From positions 62,001-126,000 of the forward strand of contig QCDG01000003.1 in NCBI GenBank assembly GCA_003280995.1: a stretch of DNA of 64,000 bases, given 5' to 3'. This DNA is from Prochlorococcus sp. AG-355-A09 (lineage in GTDB: Bacteria; Cyanobacteriota; Cyanobacteriia; PCC-6307; Cyanobiaceae). The translations under genes were made by a program, and so were the position numbers. The notes below the pieces were generated by a model. It worked only from the letters and a program-made list of their open reading frames with translations, did not search any database and was not told the origin of the DNA. This document shows, piece by piece, positions 9,219 through 17,871 of this stretch (position 1 is the first letter of the stretch; every line of letters starts with the position of its first letter).

Positions 9219-9989
9219 ATGTCACTACTAGTAGCTGAAAATTTATCTTATTCGTATGCAAAAAATGTAAGCCCGGCTATAAGTAAAGTTTCCATAACAG
9301 TTGAACCAGGTACATTAACTGCTCTAGTAGGACCAAACGGAGCTGGCAAATCTACTCTTTTAAAAATATTGCAGGGACAATGTATTCCTGATAATGGCCA
9401 GATAACAATTGACGGGGAGAAGTTAATTAGACAAAGATCTCAGGTGGCACTCATGCCCCAAAGAAGCTCTATGAATTGGAAATTTCCAATAACTGTAGAA
9501 AAACTAGTTTCATTAGGACAAATAAAATACTCAAAATCAAAAAGTAGTAGTCCTTTTCAAATAAAAGCTCTTCTTGCCAACCCTAATGCATGGATTAATA
9601 AATGCTGTGAATTGGAGGCCACAATGCAAAGAGTCGGCATTGCAAATATTGCTAAAAGAAGACTTGATTCTTTATCTGGTGGACAACAACAAAGAGCTCT
9701 ATTAGCCAAAACATTAATGTCTCCAGCAAAAATTTTCCTTCTTGATGAACCTTGTGCAGCTTTAGATCCACCTGCAAAGGAGGATTTTCTAAAAATTGTT
9801 CGTCAACTTGCTGATACTGGTCTTTCTTTAATGGTGAGCAGTCATGATTGGGGTACCTCGTTAAATAGTTATGATCAAGTTATTGTTTTGGATAAAGCTG
9901 TATTGGCCTGTGGAAGCCCTGATTCCATAAAAGATAAATTAGAGGATATAAATATCAGCTCTATTGAGGATAATAATTGTTGTGATTAA
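9219..9989 (+). CDS. znuC: Zinc ABC transporter ATP-binding protein
   Basis: GPNGAGKSTLLK, LSGGQQQRALLAKTL, FLLDEPCAALD; zinc cluster. Confidence 0.92.
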   Translation: MSLLVAENLSYSYAKNVSPAISKVSITVEPGTLTALVGPNGAGKSTLLKILQGQCIPDNGQITIDGEKLIRQRSQVALMPQRSSMNWKFPITVEKLVSLGQIKYSKSKSSSPFQIKALLANPNAWINKCCELEATMQRVGIANIAKRRLDSLSGGQQQRALLAKTLMSPAKIFLLDEPCAALDPPAKEDFLKIVRQLADTGLSLMVSSHDWGTSLNSYDQVIVLDKAVLACGSPDSIKDKLEDINISSIEDNNCCD

Positions 9990-10003
9990 AAAAATATTTA
10001 GTT

Positions 10004-10438
10004 TTAACTTTGTGCTTGATAGCAGTTCTGGCAAAGTCCGAAATACTCCAGGGTATGAAACAACAATTGGAATTTCTTTGGATTTGTTTTGGGTGTATGA
10101 ATATCTTTTACAGGGCACCCATCCATTTTTGAGGTCTCACCACATTGAACACATGTCAAATGATGAATGTCTCTATCTACGGGAGTGTAAAGAACCTCTC
10201 CTGTTGGGAGATGTCTAGAACGTATTAAACCATGCTTTATAAGAACTTGAAGATTCCTGTATACAGTTGTCAGTCCCATAGCTTTTCCGCTTTCAATCAA
10301 TTGTCTATGCAACTCTTGACCGCTCAGTTCATCTTCACATTTATTAAGTTCTTCAAGAAGTTGTTCTTGTCTTTTGGTAATGTCAGGCTTAGTTACCATT
10401 TTTTCCGAAATCTTTTTTTGTCCCGTATTTTTGATCAT
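10004..10438 (-). CDS. zur: Fur-family regulator, probably Zur (start may be the internal MVTKPD Met)
   Basis: LTTVYRNLQVL recognition helix, HHLTCVQCG and CQNC metal sites; zinc-cluster context. Confidence 0.85.
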   Translation of the reverse strand: MIKNTGQKKISEKMVTKPDITKRQEQLLEELNKCEDELSGQELHRQLIESGKAMGLTTVYRNLQVLIKHGLIRSRHLPTGEVLYTPVDRDIHHLTCVQCGETSKMDGCPVKDIHTPKTNPKKFQLLFHTLEYFGLCQNCYQAQS

Positions 10439-10455
10439 ACCGAATCAATAGATTA

Positions 10456-11244
10456 ATGTCTTTTATTAATAGCAGTTGGTGGCTTGTTCCTTTAATAATA
10501 ACTATTTTTTCAGGAATTCTATGTCCAGCTATGGGAACTGTATTAATAACCCATAGGAGATTACTTCAAGTAAATTTAATCTCTCACTGCGTTTTGCCAG
10601 GACTTGCTTTAGCCTTAGCGCTTGGAATTCATCCTTCAATTGGTGGGGTTATCAGTGGTCTTTTAGGTTCTGTAATTGCGGAAAGTTTAACTAATAAAAA
10701 GAGTGAAAACTATGAAGCAATAATGAACACAATATTAGCCGGAATGCTTGGGTTTGGAGTCCTTATAATCCCTTTACTTGGAATAAGGATCGATTTGGAG
10801 GCAGTATTATTTGGCGATTTATTGACAGCAAATTTTGGAGATTTACTTAGAACGATAATTGCTTTTTTAGTATTTATACTTTTAATGACTTTTGGATATG
10901 AAAAGGTTGTTTATGTGGGAATGGATCCAGAAGGAGCATCCGCGAGTGGTATAAACGTTTCTTTATTAAATCTTGCTTTGAGTTTTACGACGGCATTAGT
11001 AATTGTTAGTTCAATGTCAGCGGTGGGAGTAATTCTTGTAATTGCTCTTCTTTCTACGCCAACTTTATTAGGGCTAAATAAGGCTCATAGTTTAAGAATT
11101 GCAATGATGAGGTCTTCATTTTTTGGATTATGTATCTCACTTCTTGGATTTATTCTCTCTACAGTCTTTAATCTTTCGCCTGGACCTGCAATTAGCGTTA
11201 TTTGTGTTGCGTCCCTTTTAATTCCTAAGCTTCGAAATAATTAA
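10456..11244 (+). CDS. znuB: Zinc ABC transporter permease
   Basis: ABC-3 family membrane permease, SAVGVILVIALLSTPTLLG. Confidence 0.92.
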   Translation: MSFINSSWWLVPLIITIFSGILCPAMGTVLITHRRLLQVNLISHCVLPGLALALALGIHPSIGGVISGLLGSVIAESLTNKKSENYEAIMNTILAGMLGFGVLIIPLLGIRIDLEAVLFGDLLTANFGDLLRTIIAFLVFILLMTFGYEKVVYVGMDPEGASASGINVSLLNLALSFTTALVIVSSMSAVGVILVIALLSTPTLLGLNKAHSLRIAMMRSSFFGLCISLLGFILSTVFNLSPGPAISVICVASLLIPKLRNN

Positions 11245-11387
11245 ATCTTAAATGTCCAATCAGAGTTTAATGCTTGAGCTTCTGGATTGTTTTTTAAAGC
11301 TACTTCCATAGCTTCTTTTTTATTATTAGCTATAACAACTTCATCAAATTCCTTGCCATTTTTTTTGAGACTTACTTTGAAACGCAT
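11241..11387 (-). CDS. Small conserved hypothetical protein (48 aa)
   Basis: MRFKVSLKKNGKEFDEVVIANNKKEAMEVALKNNPEAQALNSDWTFKI*; convergent 4-nt overlap with the znuB stop; not in ORF track. Confidence 0.7.
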   Translation of the reverse strand: MRFKVSLKKNGKEFDEVVIANNKKEAMEVALKNNPEAQALNSDWTFKI

Positions 11388-11470
11388 AAAAATTATTTAA
11401 TTAATAAAAAGTTAACCACTAAGCAACTAGATTTAAATACTTTTAAAAATTAATTGATGAAATAGAAACT

Positions 11471-11719
11471 TTAGTTATTCTGAAGTTTTTCTACTACAGA
11501 TTCTTTCTCAATTCTAGCTACATCCTGTAATCCATTAGCATCAAACCAAGGAGCGTTTTCCCAATTAAATCCTTCGCCAAAAGTATTATCGGGAGCAGCT
11601 ACGTACCAGTGACATGACGAATCGGGAACATCTACAGCACATTTTGACCAGTCAGCTTCCCACTGTGGAACTTGTACCCACATCACAGATGCTAATAAAA
11701 AAGAAAAAATAAAATTCAT
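11471..11719 (-). CDS. Hypothetical protein
   Basis: 82-aa ORF with signal-like N-terminus. Confidence 0.55.
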   Translation of the reverse strand: MNFIFSFLLASVMWVQVPQWEADWSKCAVDVPDSSCHWYVAAPDNTFGEGFNWENAPWFDANGLQDVARIEKESVVEKLQNN

Positions 11720-11728
11720 AATTATCGG

Positions 11729-11872
11729 TTAGCAAAATTTTGAAAGATTTTTTTCACATTCTTTCTTCCTTTTCTTCCAGTAATTCTCAAGTATTTGATA
11801 TTTATGCTTATTTTCAAATTGACTTAAATGAATATTATTCTGATTCAGAACTGATGTATTTTTGATTTTCAT
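11729..11872 (-). CDS. Small hypothetical protein (47 aa)
   Basis: MKIKNTSVLNQNNIHLSQFENKHKYQILENYWKKRKKECEKNLSKFC*. Confidence 0.4.
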   Translation of the reverse strand: MKIKNTSVLNQNNIHLSQFENKHKYQILENYWKKRKKECEKNLSKFC

Positions 11873-11948
11873 GACTCAAACTGTCTATGTAGAAAATATT
11901 TAAGACACTTTATAGATTTTTTGAAGTGAATTTATACTTAATTTTGTC

Positions 11949-12083
11949 TTACTTTTGTGTAGGTAAGTATTTTTCGGGATTATTTTCAATATAAGTAAGC
12001 GAATATTTGACAATACCGACTATTACTGAAAAAAGAGCAATTGCCGAAATAATAAAAATGATTTTTTTGTAAATGCTTTTCAT
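11949..12083 (-). CDS. Small single-TM protein (44 aa)
   Basis: MKSIYKKIIFIISAIALFSVIVGIVKYSLTYIENNPEKYLPTQK*. Confidence 0.5.
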   Translation of the reverse strand: MKSIYKKIIFIISAIALFSVIVGIVKYSLTYIENNPEKYLPTQK

Positions 12084-12168
12084 GAATTTTTTATGTTTTT
12101 GATTATTTTTTTCATCAACGCCCAATTTTTCTGAAAGATTTAAATAATTAGTAATTTATACTGTAGCC

Positions 12169-12271
12169 TTTTAAATTACCTACGGAGTAAATTAAATACA
12201 TCAGAATCTCCTCACACACTTTTTTCTGATAACTTTAAAAGTACTCGACCGCAATGTTTGAGTACTTTTTG
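12169..12271 (+). ncRNA. Yfr1/Yfr10-type small RNA
   Basis: -10-like TATACT (12157-12162); ATCAGAA...TTCTGAT stem (12200-12230) presenting CTCCTCACACAC (12208-12219); terminator AAAAGTACTC...GAGTACTTTTT. Not between guaB and trxA, so Yfr10-like is more likely than Yfr1. Confidence 0.78.
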
Positions 12272-12349
12272 TATTTTTTGCGATGTGACAGTTAAGATAG
12301 AGGTCTATTAGGCATTACATATATTGAAATTAAGTGTGATATTAAATTT

Positions 12350-12445
12350 GTGTGTAGGAGGAATTGATTTATTTCAGTGGAAACAAGGAAACACTTGATA
12401 TAAATCAATTTTAAAAAGATCTCTCTCTGAGAGGTCTTTTTTTTT
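12350..12445 (+). ncRNA. yfr2: Yfr2-family (Cyano-1 motif) small RNA
   Basis: ATTGATTTA...TAAATCAAT stem (12363-12409) enclosing GTGGAAACAAGGAAACAC (12377-12394), then terminator AGATCTCTCTCTGAGAGGTCTTTTTTTTT. Confidence 0.87.
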
Positions 12446-12575
12446 GGGATTTTTAGCAATACATATTAAATTCTGAATATAAAAATATATATGCTTTCTT
12501 CCAAAATAATTAGAAACGTCATTACAAATTAGTAATTTAATTCGTTAGATTATGGTTCGTTAAATACTTCTGTTA

Positions 12576-12959
12576 ATGAAAATACTTTTTTTAGCAATTT
12601 TAATTTGCTCAAGCTTTTTATTCCCTTCTTCATCATTTGCCTCACATGTAGAACTAAAACCTTGTGTAGAGATCGCTCATTGTGTACGAGAAGAATGGGA
12701 GGTTAACAATATTGAGAAACCTTTTGAAGAGATTAAAACATTTATAGAAAACACTCCAAGAACTGAGATTGTAGAAATTGATGGCGATTATCTTCATGCT
12801 GAGGCAACCAGTAAATGGATGAAGTATGTAGACGACTTAGAAGTATCCTTTCTACCTGAATCAAGCATTTTATCAATAAGATCAGAATCAAGAGTTGGAG
12901 AAAGTGATTTAGGAGTGAATCAAAAAAGAGTTGATTTACTAAAATCGAAAATGTTTTAA
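12576..12959 (+). CDS. DUF1499 family protein
   Basis: DGDYLHAEATSKWMKYVDDLEVSFLPES...IRSESRVGESDLGVNQKRVDLL. Confidence 0.8.
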   Translation: MKILFLAILICSSFLFPSSSFASHVELKPCVEIAHCVREEWEVNNIEKPFEEIKTFIENTPRTEIVEIDGDYLHAEATSKWMKYVDDLEVSFLPESSILSIRSESRVGESDLGVNQKRVDLLKSKMF

Positions 12960-13039
12960 GATAAAAAATGATTTGTTTTTATTGTTTTTTGTATAACTTT
13001 TCCATTTAAAAAAAAAATTAGCAGATAAAAACGTGATAA

Positions 13040-13372
13040 TTGTCATCATGCCTTGATAATTTCAAATTTATTAGATTCTTTGAAAAGATGATCATAAATT
13101 TTATATATTTATTTTTATCTAGTTTTGTTTTTTTCTGGTTTTATATAAACATTAAAAAATATGGACAAAAATGGATAATCAAAGGTCTTTTTCAAATTGG
13201 AATATTGGCATTATTCATTGGAGGGTTTTTCAAAATATTTTTCACCTTACCCCCTAATATATTTATAAAAATATTTTTTCTTATTATTTATACATGGTGC
13301 ACTGTTGGAATAAATGTAAATTTCATGATCCCTTTGATTAGTTTGATTGATCAAAAAATAGTGAAAAAATAA
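13040..13372 (+). CDS. Hypothetical membrane protein (start may be MIINFIY at 13088)
   Basis: Several TM helices; no family recognised. Confidence 0.5.
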   Translation: MSSCLDNFKFIRFFEKMIINFIYLFLSSFVFFWFYINIKKYGQKWIIKGLFQIGILALFIGGFFKIFFTLPPNIFIKIFFLIIYTWCTVGINVNFMIPLISLIDQKIVKK

Positions 13373-13447
13373 AACTAAAATAAGTCTTTATTGTCAGTAC
13401 AAAAATAAATCTATTTGCTTAATCTGCATCATTAAAATTTTTAAGAT

Positions 13448-13558
13448 TTATTTTTTCCTTTTTGAAAGTCTTTTTCTTGTATACCTAGTCTTTAATGCCA
13501 AGTCTGTCATTATGTATATTCCAAATAAAAGAAGGACTATTCCAATAAAGTATTTCAT
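13448..13558 (-). CDS. Small single-TM protein (36 aa)
   Basis: MKYFIGIVLLLFGIYIMTDLALKTRYTRKRLSKRKK*. Confidence 0.5.
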   Translation of the reverse strand: MKYFIGIVLLLFGIYIMTDLALKTRYTRKRLSKRKK

Positions 13559-13575
13559 TATATTTTTTGTAATTA

Positions 13576-13995
13576 CTATGTTAGAGATTTATCATTATGC
13601 CAACTAATTTTAATATCTATTTCCTGAGATAAATTTCTTGTAACTGGACATTCTTTGGAAGCTTTTTTCAAAAAATCAATAGTTTCATTAGAAGTGTTCT
13701 CTGGTATAAAAATATCTATTATTAGTTCTTTTATCTTCCTCTCGCTATGTTGTGTCATTACTTTTTCAATATTTAAATATATACCTTTCAAATCAAATCC
13801 TTTCGATTTAGCTTTGATTGCCATAATGGTTAGCAGGCAAGTACCTAGAGATGTCGCTAATAAATCAGTTGGGGAAAAACTTTCGCCCTTACCGCAGTGA
13901 TCTAAAGGCGCATCAGTTCTAATAAGACTTCCAGATTGTAGATGAATAGCCTCACAGTTTAAATTTCCTAAATAAGAACATTTAACTTTAGTCAT
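13576..13995 (-). CDS. OsmC/Ohr family protein
   Basis: DHCGKGESFSPTDLLATSLGTCLLTIMAIKA...CPVTRNLS. Confidence 0.9.
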   Translation of the reverse strand: MTKVKCSYLGNLNCEAIHLQSGSLIRTDAPLDHCGKGESFSPTDLLATSLGTCLLTIMAIKAKSKGFDLKGIYLNIEKVMTQHSERKIKELIIDIFIPENTSNETIDFLKKASKECPVTRNLSQEIDIKISWHNDKSLT

Positions 13996-14122
13996 TTTAG
14001 AAAAATTAAATTAGGAAAATATTATTAATAAAAAATTATGGAACATAACAAGATTATTGATGAGAAATTTTTATTTGCATATTAGTGGAGTATTAAGGAA
14101 ATTCATCATTCAAGTTTTGAAA

Positions 14123-14365
14123 TCAGTTTTTATATCCATATTCCTCTAAGCAATACTCAATTAATTCAATTGATTTATTAAGAGTTCTTTTATTTTTATT
14201 TTCTAGATCAAAACATTCTTTTAAAACACGTACAGATTCGTTTAAGAATGATTCTTCTTTATTTTTTATATCTTTAACTTGATTTATATAAATTAATTTT
14301 TTAATCCCAATTAGGGAAAATATGATTATTGATATTGTAAAAATTGCTATTTTGAATTTATTCAT
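14123..14365 (-). CDS. Small membrane-anchored hypothetical protein
   Basis: 80 aa, N-terminal TM helix. Confidence 0.5.
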   Translation of the reverse strand: MNKFKIAIFTISIIIFSLIGIKKLIYINQVKDIKNKEESFLNESVRVLKECFDLENKNKRTLNKSIELIEYCLEEYGYKN

Positions 14366-14429
14366 ACAATTAGTTATTACAAATATTTTAATTTACTTAA
14401 TATCTAAAAACTTTACATAGCTTATAGAA

Positions 14430-14531
14430 CTAAGTAATTACATATGTAGCTGCTGTTATTGCTATGGCAGTAATTGAAATGAAGATGTATGGAACAACCT
14501 TTAAAGGTATATATAGATTATTTTTAGACAT
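14430..14531 (-). CDS. Small single-TM protein (33 aa)
   Basis: MSKNNLYIPLKVVPYIFISITAIAITAATYVIT*. Confidence 0.5.
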   Translation of the reverse strand: MSKNNLYIPLKVVPYIFISITAIAITAATYVIT

Positions 14532-14646
14532 AACTAGAACCTTTATACAAATAATTACATTCCCTTTAAACTCTATAAGTCTTCAAATATACAAATTAAT
14601 TTTCTTTGTATAAATTCAATCCTTTTAAAGATTAACAAATTTATAT

Positions 14647-14871
14647 TCATTGAATTTTCATTAAATAAAGTATCTCTAAATCCTGTCTTGAGTCCGATAT
14701 TTTTCTTTTTAAAAAGATTAATTCTTCTTGGCTCATTTTTGATTCTTTTATCATCAATTCTGCTTGTTCAATAGCATGTTCTATATTTCTAATTTTAATT
14801 TCTCTTATTGAGGGATCATCTTTACATGCTTTTTTAGTATTTGCATCTAACATATGTACGAAAAAAATCAC
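14647..14871 (-). CDS. Hypothetical protein
   Basis: 74-aa ORF, helical. Confidence 0.45.
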   Translation of the reverse strand: MIFFVHMLDANTKKACKDDPSIREIKIRNIEHAIEQAELMIKESKMSQEELIFLKRKISDSRQDLEILYLMKIQ

Positions 14872-14966
14872 CTTGAATATAATCTAAATTAAAACTTCAT
14901 TATGCTACAACCGCAAATTTAATTAAAATAAATTATTATCAAGATAAGAACTTTAACCTTAGCTAA

Positions 14967-15000
14967 CCCTCTCTTCAATTGATCGAGTGGGTTTTTTTTA
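14967..15000 (+). terminator. Terminator-like hairpin
   Basis: AACCCTCTCTTCAATTGATCGAGTGGGTTTTTTTT. Confidence 0.6.
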
Positions 15001-15033
15001 TGGTGTAATATACTCCTAGCATTTACTATTAAT

Positions 15034-15408
15034 TTGGAAGATTCAAAACTTAATCCTGAGGAAAATAATTCAATCGAAACGTCCCCCAATTTGAATGAAA
15101 ACAATAAAGATCTTAATGAGGGGAATAAAAAAGAAGAAAATGTAAAGGCATTTACAGAATTTCTAGAGAAAGCAAGTAATCAAGATTCTTCAGAAGAAAA
15201 AGTAAAACTTGATTCTGGGCAACAAAAACCAAAAATTGACAAGTCACTTTTTAAAAGATTTCTTAATAATGGATTTGATGGAATTTCAACTAATCCAAAC
15301 TATAAAATGTTGGCATTATTAATAGTCCTTTTAATTAATCTGTCTCTATTTTTTGTAATTGGCAATATGGGTAAAGCGTTTTTAAGAAATGCTGGAATTA
15401 TGGGTTAA
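15034..15408 (+). CDS. Hypothetical membrane-anchored protein, TTG start
   Basis: Acidic N-terminus, C-terminal TM (MLALLIVLLINLSLFFVIGNMG). Confidence 0.6.
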   Translation: MEDSKLNPEENNSIETSPNLNENNKDLNEGNKKEENVKAFTEFLEKASNQDSSEEKVKLDSGQQKPKIDKSLFKRFLNNGFDGISTNPNYKMLALLIVLLINLSLFFVIGNMGKAFLRNAGIMG

Positions 15409-15505
15409 AAATTATTTATTTCTTTTTGGATATTCATCTTTACAATTTTGATTCTTCAAATGAAACTGTGATATTTTCTTGTCAAATTAATATTTAAAAA
15501 AAAAT

Positions 15506-15667
15506 TTGGATAATAAAGAGCCAGAAAATCCAGTAGTTTATCTTTCTAATTTAGTCAAGAAATTAGATGTAAAAAACAGAAATGGTTTAGTAGCCTTAGC
15601 AATAGTAAACCTTTTAGTGATACTTTTATTTAAATTTTATTTGAAAGGATCTGGATTATTATCTTGA
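15506..15667 (+). CDS. Small single-TM protein (53 aa), TTG start
   Basis: MDNKEPENPVVYLSNLVKKLDVKNRNGLVALAIVNLLVILLFKFYLKGSGLLS*. Confidence 0.5.
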   Translation: MDNKEPENPVVYLSNLVKKLDVKNRNGLVALAIVNLLVILLFKFYLKGSGLLS

Positions 15668-15685
15668 ATTTAACTGCTGGTAGTA

Positions 15686-16000
15686 TTATTCAGCATTCTC
15701 AAATTGTTTTGCTAATCTAAATGCCTTCTTAATTATTAGAAAGCCACCATATGCTCCTGCCAGTAAAGGTAATACTATTAAAGGGTTAGGGGAATAATCT
15801 GAATAATTTTTCACACCCTCAACATATTCATAACCTGAACATTTTAGAAAGATAAAGCTAAAAAATGTGATACTCCAACCAATGATTGATAAAAAACCAC
15901 CTTTTTTATCACCTTCGTAGAATCTGTCTAGACCTAAGCTCCAACCTCCTATTAGGAATATTCCTCTAACAACAGAATTTTTTTCTTGATTTCTAAGCAT
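15686..16000 (-). CDS. TM2-domain-like membrane protein
   Basis: GGWSLGLDRFYEGDKKGGFLSIIGWSITFF resembles the TM2 motif. Confidence 0.6.
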   Translation of the reverse strand: MLRNQEKNSVVRGIFLIGGWSLGLDRFYEGDKKGGFLSIIGWSITFFSFIFLKCSGYEYVEGVKNYSDYSPNPLIVLPLLAGAYGGFLIIKKAFRLAKQFENAE

Positions 16001-16131
16001 AATAAAAAAATGTTCATTATGAACATAACCTATTTGTATTTAAGATGTGAGGAGTTTTTATTAATTAATCTTTAAAATAAATTTTTAATGGTTTTCTCTA
16101 TAAATAACAAAATTATTATTCAGTGTTTTAA

Positions 16132-16902
16132 TTAATCATTAGAGATTGAATTTGAATTCAACAAGGTAATTGAAGGCCTTATATAAATAAAAATAGACCC
16201 ATACATATCCTGCATAATTCTCATTTCATCGTCTAAATATACTATTGAAACCAGGCAATTTGGCGATTCTTTATTCCAAGGTAACTTATTCCATACCTCT
16301 TTAACTGGATACCATCTATCCATAAGTAATTCACTAAATAATGGAATCTTATTAAGTCCATCAACTTTGGAAACTTTTGTCTTTTGTAGATTCATATCAA
16401 GAAAATTATTTCTTAAAACTAAATCACTTGCTAGGGTTATTACTCTTCCACCAAAAGTAGGCAATAGTTTGAACCAACCTAAGATAGGAATAGTTGTAAG
16501 CCCAAATATTGTAGTGTCAAAAGTAGATATAAATTCTTTTTTTTCAAAATCAATCTTTTGAGCAATTCTCCCAATAGTTGATATGCCAAAGGATCCTACT
16601 TGTAATTGATGTAATTTAAAAAAAAGATTACTTTTAAATTCATCATTTAATGCCTTTTCAATAGCAAGGAAGAAAGGAGAACTTCGAAATAATTCAACAT
16701 TAGAAAAAATCAATTCCCACTCTCCAGACAATAATTTTTCTGATATTTCAAAACTAAAGTCTTTAAGAGCATCAATCAATTCATCCATTTCATTAGCTTT
16801 TTCCTCATACATAGGAGAAATTAACTTATTTAATCTTTGCCCTCTATCTGTAACAGCAGCTATTTTATATATATTTGACTTTATCTCTCCAATTTCTTTC
16901 AT
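16132..16902 (-). CDS. PAP/fibrillin (plastid-lipid-associated) family protein
   Basis: LLSGEWELIFSNVELFRSSPFFLAIEKAL...IFIYIRP. Confidence 0.8.
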   Translation of the reverse strand: MKEIGEIKSNIYKIAAVTDRGQRLNKLISPMYEEKANEMDELIDALKDFSFEISEKLLSGEWELIFSNVELFRSSPFFLAIEKALNDEFKSNLFFKLHQLQVGSFGISTIGRIAQKIDFEKKEFISTFDTTIFGLTTIPILGWFKLLPTFGGRVITLASDLVLRNNFLDMNLQKTKVSKVDGLNKIPLFSELLMDRWYPVKEVWNKLPWNKESPNCLVSIVYLDDEMRIMQDMYGSIFIYIRPSITLLNSNSISND

Positions 16903-16987
16903 AACTCCAATACAAGAAATACTAATTAATATTAGGAATTTAATTTGATGTTGATGGCAATTTTAATAATGCTGGTAATAAAATCAA

Positions 16988-17170
16988 TTAATATTCTCCC
17001 CATCTTTTACCAATATCAAAACCCCATTCAGTGGTTAATTTAATTACTTCATCATGATTCTTGCATTTTGAAAGGGATAACTTTTTACCAGGATTATTTT
17101 TTATTAGCTCAGCAATTTGATTAAGTTGCTCTATCTTTTTTAGAAAATTACTTAGATCTTTATTTGACAT
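16988..17170 (-). CDS. Nif11-like domain protein
   Basis: DLSNFLKKIEQLNQIAELIK...CKNHDEVIKLTTEWGFDIGKRWGEY. Confidence 0.75.
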   Translation of the reverse strand: MSNKDLSNFLKKIEQLNQIAELIKNNPGKKLSLSKCKNHDEVIKLTTEWGFDIGKRWGEY

Positions 17171-17174
17171 TTAT

Positions 17175-17282
17175 CTAGGAAGTAAATTTTTGATCATAAG
17201 TAAATATGTAATAAAGAACCCAGGCAACACCAATAATAAGAATCGCAATCATTATATTTACTGACCAAACTACTTCTATCAT
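17175..17282 (-). CDS. Small single-TM protein (35 aa)
   Basis: MIEVVWSVNIMIAILIIGVAWVLYYIFTYDQKFTS*. Confidence 0.5.
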   Translation of the reverse strand: MIEVVWSVNIMIAILIIGVAWVLYYIFTYDQKFTS

Positions 17283-17420
17283 GTAATTTTTTTTATATAT
17301 TTTTAATATATCCAAAATTTAAATTAAATTAAATTAAATTAGCCGTTAATAATTTAAATCTTGAACAATACACTACTACTACTGGGTATATAGAATAGTC
17401 ATAAATAATTTAAAAAAATT

Positions 17421-17600
17421 ATGGGAGAAGCTAAGAGAAGGGAAGAGTTAGGATTACCACCTAGAGAAAAGAAAAAGGAAAAACAAACATCGAAAAATCA
17501 ACTAAACAAAATTTTAAATAAATATCCTTATTTACCTTTCATTTTAGGTTTTTCTTTACTAGCAATATTAATTATCGATTTAGTTAATTACTACAAATAG
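17421..17600 (+). CDS. DUF2839 family small protein
   Basis: MGEAKRREELGLPPREKKKEKQTSKNQLNKILNKYPYLPFILGFSLLAILIIDLVNYYK*; not in ORF track. Confidence 0.8.
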   Translation: MGEAKRREELGLPPREKKKEKQTSKNQLNKILNKYPYLPFILGFSLLAILIIDLVNYYK

Positions 17601-17685
17601 ATATATAAAAAGGGGATACTTTTAGCAGAAGAGAAGATTATCTTCGCAATTGCGAAATTATTTTTCCATAATAAAAATAAAACTC

Positions 17686-17871
17686 ATGAAACCGATTAAC
17701 ACCTCATGCGCCTTAATCTTAGGGGTACTAACTTTGTTTTCAATATCTAATGCAAATGCAGGTGGCTGCAGTTCTCATACTGAGAAGAAGGCAGAAATTG
17801 AATGCTTGTCTGATGATAAAAAATGTATAGAAGCGAAAGAAAAAGAGTCACTATACAAAGTTGAGGCCTAA
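17686..17871 (+). CDS. Small secreted Cys-containing protein
   Basis: MKPINTSCALILGVLTLFSISNANAGGCSSHTEKK signal peptide with ANA|G site; track start at 17650 is probably too early. Confidence 0.55.
   Translation: MKPINTSCALILGVLTLFSISNANAGGCSSHTEKKAEIECLSDDKKCIEAKEKESLYKVEA

Noticed and set aside
9964-10456. Two + strand ORFs (9964-10218, 10232-10456) opposite zur
   Set aside because: Antisense to a clear Fur-family gene; no domain features.
12169-12271. Calling the CUCCUCACAC sRNA definitively Yfr1
   Set aside because: Yfr1 is usually found between guaB and trxA, neither of which is present here; Yfr10-type is more consistent.
14919-15104. 61-aa minus ORF
   Set aside because: Overlaps a terminator hairpin and the start of the better-supported plus gene at 15034.
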